A DNA stretch of 64,000 nt from Taxillus chinensis (Eukaryota > Streptophyta > Magnoliopsida > Santalales > Loranthaceae), in contig CM042088.1 of assembly GCA_023512835.1 (NCBI GenBank), positions 37,650,164 to 37,714,163 of the forward strand. Direction: 5' to 3'. A program made the translations under genes and the position numbers. Below are positions 60,383 through 64,000 of the stretch, one piece after another. How positions within the stretch are numbered: position 1 is the stretch's first letter; every line of letters begins with the position of its first letter. Below the pieces are notes generated by a model. That model made no database searches. It saw only the letters and a list, made by a program, of their open reading frames with translations, and was not told where the DNA came from.

Positions 60383-60652
60383 TGTTCTAAACCCATAACC
60401 TTATTCATACTAACAACTTTTGAGAAAATTGCCTCAATGCCTTTTTCTTTCTTTGCTTTCATTCTATTAAATAATAGTCTGTACAATCTATTTTAGGTAA
60501 CCTAATACATATTCCTAATCTCAATATACAGCTATAAAGACAGAATATATACAATTAAGAAGAGAGGTAAATCAAAAGAGAAGAAATTGGAAACAACTTA
60601 AATAAGGAAACTCCTAATTAGAGCCGCTGTCTAATTGCTGTCTTGATTGATA
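60383..60652 (-). repeat. 3' LTR of minus-strand Copia element 2
   Basis: It follows a polypurine tract (AATTTGAGGGGGGA on the minus strand, about 60653-60666). It starts TATCAATCAAG, apparently TG mutated to TA, and ends TTTAGAACA. The short length, 270 bp, fits Ale/Retrofit-type Copia. The flanking TGTGA at 60378-60382 should recur beyond the unseen 5' LTR. Confidence 0.55.
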
Positions 60653-60659
60653 TCCCCCC

Positions 60660-63600
60660 TCAAATTGATGCTGACTGATCAAGGAGCATCAATTTGCCAA
60701 CAAGAAATTGATGACGCTGTCGAGAAAGGGCCTTAGTAAATATATCAGCCGTTTGAAGAGCCGAAGAGATATGAGGAAGAGAAATAACACCATTATCATA
60801 AGCTTCTCGAATAGAATGACAGTCAACTTCAATGTGTTTTGTGCGTTCATGAAAGACAGGATTAGCAGTAATCTGGATAGCACTAGTATTATCTGCATAA
60901 AGAGAGGTAGACTCAAGTTGAGGAAAACCAAGCTCAGCCAACAAACCTCGGAGCCAAATGATCTCAGAACAAGCTGAGGACATAGCACGATATTCGGACT
61001 CAGTAGAAGACTTAGACACTCGATCTTGTTTCTTACTCTTCCAAGAAATTAAAGAGGTGCCAACAAACATACACCAACCAGTAATAGATCGACGTGTATC
61101 TGAACAACCAGCCCAATCAGCATCACTATAGGTTGTTAAGCGGAGAGGAGACTCCACAGAAAAGAATAAACCACGATGAGAAGTACCGTTCAAATACCGA
61201 ACAATACGTCGAACTGCAGCTAAATGAAGATGTGTAGGTGCCTGCATAAATTGACTAACTTGTTGCATAGCAAATGAAATATCAGGACGTGTAATAGTCA
61301 GATAATTGAGACTCCCAACAAGTTGTCGATATAGAGATGGATCAGATAGAAAGTCACCATCATTTCATTGATATTTAACATTCACTTCCAAAGGAGTATC
61401 AACAAGACGACCCTCTTGGAGACCAGCCAAGGCAATGAGGTCCTTAGTATATTTATGCTGGTGAAGAAAAATACCAGTAGGAGAAGTGTGAACCTCAAGA
61501 CCTAAGAAATAAGTTAAAGGCCCCAAATCCTTCATATGAAAAGAACCCTGAAGACGCTCCTGTAACTGAGACATCAATTGAGTATCAGATCCTGTGATGA
61601 CAATATCATCAACATAGATTAATAACAAAACAATGCCCTTGTCAGTCTTGCAAAGAAATAATGAAGAATCATACTGACTTTGAACAAAAGAGAAGCTAAG
61701 AAGAGTATTGCGAAACTTTTCAAACCAGGCCCGTGGAGCTTGTTTCAAACCGTATAGAGACCGTTTGAGCTTACAAACATCATGGGAGGGTGTAGAAAAC
61801 AAGCCTGGAGGAGGAGTCATATAGATATCTTCCTTGAGGTCCCCATGCAAAAATGCATTCTTAACATCCATCTGTCGTAAGAACCACCCTTTAGATGCAG
61901 CAATAGATAGAACAAGCCGGACAGTTGTCATCTTAGCCACAGGGGCAAAGGTCTCTTCATAATCAATCCCATATTCCCTGTCGATTTCCAAGAGCTACCA
62001 ATCGTGCCTTATATCCGTCAAGGGAACCATCAGAGCGGAGCTTAATAGAATAAACCCATTTACAACCAATGGGTTTAACACTAGCAGGACATGAAACAAT
62101 ATCCCAAGTGTGATTGTCTTGAAGTGCCTGAAGTTCCTCTTGCATGGCTGTTATCCAGCAAGTCTGTGTAGCAGCCTGAGAATAAGAGGTAGGAACTGTA
62201 GTATTAGTTAAAATTGCAGAATAGCCATATCGATCCGGAGGACGAATGTGCCAAGTTGATCGTCGAAGAATCATTGGAGCATTGTCAGGAACAGGGTCGG
62301 GAAGGACTGGAGACGAAGGGGGCAGGCGTCGTGTGTAGACAAGGCTAGGCGTGAACCGTTTATCAAAAGAAGAATCATCAAAGTGAGGCAGTACAATAGG
62401 ATCAGATGTCGAAAGATGCTGCTGAAAATAGTATTCATGTTCAAAGAAAATCACATCCCGAGAGATACGCCATCGATTATTAAGTGAATCATAACACACA
62501 AAACCTTTATGATTAGGATTGTAACCCATAAAGGCACATCGAACAGATTGGGCGGCCAACTTATGACATTCATGAGCAGGTAAATGAACAAAACAAACAC
62601 ACCCGAAAGTATGTAGCATATGATAATTAGGATGTTTACCAAAAATTCGATAGTAGGGAGAATCAAACTTCAATTGTGGAGATGGTAAACGATTAATCAG
62701 ATAAACTGCAGTAGATAAAGCTTCGGTCCAAAACTTAACTGGAACAGAAGATTCTAACAACAATGTGCGCACCATATCCAACAGATGTCTATTTTTCCGT
62801 TCGGCAAGTCCATTCTGCTGAGGTGTATAAGGACATGATCGTTGTGAAACAATACCCTTGTTATGGAGAAATGCTTGAAACTCATGAGACATGTATTCAC
62901 CACCATTGTCAGATCATAAGGCTTTAATACAAGTGGAGAACTGAGTTTCAATATATGTCACAAAGGTTTGAAACACAGTAAACACGTCTGCTTTGGAATG
63001 CAAAAAATAGATCCATGTGAATCGACTGTAATCATCAATAAATGTCACAAAATATTTATATTGAGCATGTGAAATAACCGGTGTAATTCCCCAAACATCA
63101 CTATGAATAATGTCAAAACATTTATTGGCACGACTACCCAAAATAGGAAAAGGCAATGTCTTACTTTTGCCCAGTTTACAAGAAGAACAATCAACTAATA
63201 AACTCTTATCTGTAGAACCAAGAACACCACTTTGCAACAAATGAGTCAAAACAACGTTATTTGGATGACCTAATCGTCTATGCCAGATGCCACCCTTATT
63301 TTCAACAACTGAAGAAGCTAATGACAAAGTCGGAGGAACGGTAAATTGTAATGGAAATAACCTGCCTACTTTAGGCCCCTTCGCTATCACCTTCCCCGAC
63401 ACCTGATCCTGCACAATACAACCATCACGATGAAAGTGGACATCATAGTTATTATCCACCATTTGACCAACAGAAAGTAAATTAGTAGATAATTTAGGAG
63501 AAACCAAGACATGTCGGAAGGAGGAGCTAATATCACCAACTGTCGTAATGGGAATATTATTTCCATCAGCAACTTGAATATGCTGAGTACCAGTATACGG

Positions 63601-63997
63601 GCGTTGATTATGCAGTAAATCAGATGCACCAGTCATATGATTTGTCGCGCCGGAATCAACAAACCAAGGAGAAGGAACAGAAGTAATAGTCTTACCTGTC
63701 CCTTGAAGACCAAGAGCAGAAAAGGCAGAGAGAATCATCTGTTGAACCATATCTGGTGTGAGAACAGATTGATTATTGCCAGCAACCATGGATGGTGAAC
63801 CAAGATTGTGCGAGTCGGAACCGAAGCATGAAGGGCTTGTGGTCTACGGTTTTGAGGCCGTGTAGGACACTCCTTAATAATATGTCCGTTTTGCTTGCAA
63901 TAATTACAGAACTTCTTACTACAATGACGAGCAATATGACCAAATTCTTTGCAACTGTAACACTGCATTGTTCCCTGCCCTCGGGTCCGAGCAGCAT
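60660..63997 (-). pseudogene. Ty1/Copia element 2 polyprotein, near-complete but interrupted
   Basis: Order on the minus strand: two CCHC-like knuckles (CYSCKEFGHIARHC and CNYCKQNGHIIKEC, about 63965-63870), protease (WFVDSGATNHMTG), pre-integrase HRRLGHPNN, integrase core (VTFIDDYSRFTWIYF, SDNGGEY, CPYTPQQNGLAERKNRHLL), reverse transcriptase (YKARLVALGN, QMDVKNAFLHGDLKEDIYM, LLIYVDDIVITGSD) and RNase H (YSDADWAGC, SKSSTESEYRA, KHIEVDCHSIRE, DIFTKAL). Breaks: a frameshift near 63800, a TGA at 62914-62916 just before SDNGGEY, a frameshift near 61975, and a TGA at 61365-61367. The gag start lies beyond the window. Relatively young but not autonomous as read. Confidence 0.92.
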
Positions 63998-64000
63998 AGG

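Overview
This is nuclear DNA of a flowering plant. The coding genes are split by short spliceosomal introns, most of the window is nested LTR retrotransposons and small DNA transposons, and AT microsatellites are abundant. I cannot name the species. Only two genes look intact and conventional: a RABA5-type small GTPase (minus strand, about 46.4-47.6 kb) and an inositol transporter of the INT2/INT4 type (plus strand, 55.8-58.2 kb). A third, an F-box-associated (FBA) domain gene at 36.7-38.0 kb, has a full open frame but no visible F-box.

Layout. 1-1.5 kb: a frameshifted FBA-domain copy, with a 615-bp Tourist-like MITE downstream. 3.1-10.6 kb: a large composite insertion, namely a small hAT MITE, a long inverted-repeat element with tRNA-like heads in both arms, a TTF/hAT-like remnant, and a solo LTR (target duplication AGGGA) with a second LTR nested in it. 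10.6-18 kb: remains of a second FBA copy, broken by another MITE that carries its own solo LTR (duplication TCCCC), and by a decayed Ty1/Copia element whose 3' LTR ends inside the FBA reading frame. 20.5-34.7 kb: a minus-strand Ogre/Tat-type Gypsy element with 3.1-kb LTRs, a broken gag, no recognisable pol and a tandem array of about 55-bp units; a solo LTR sits in its left LTR. 35.5-39 kb: the third FBA unit, best preserved and flanked by direct repeats.

39.6-45.8 kb: a fragment of an endogenous caulimovirid, a 146-nt A tract, two LTR-like arms head to head, and AT/CA satellite-like DNA. 45.8-50 kb: the RABA5 locus with a probable 5' noncoding exon. 51-55.5 kb: a MITE with a perfect 9-bp target duplication and a three-copy repeat (two direct, one inverted) ending just upstream of the inositol transporter. 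59.2-64 kb: a G-rich minisatellite, the start of another LTR of the TGTCAC family, and a largely readable minus-strand Copia element running off the window.

The three FBA copies appear to be one tandem array with a unit of about 3.2 kb, later split by insertions. Because units are paralogous, several insertions can be checked against an empty site inside this same window. I found no CRISPR array, operon, rRNA or functional tRNA gene, and nothing I would call a new molecular system. The most interesting signals are structural: insertions with internal empty-site controls, head-to-head LTRs, the inverted repeat beside the transporter promoter, and a GC-AG intron.
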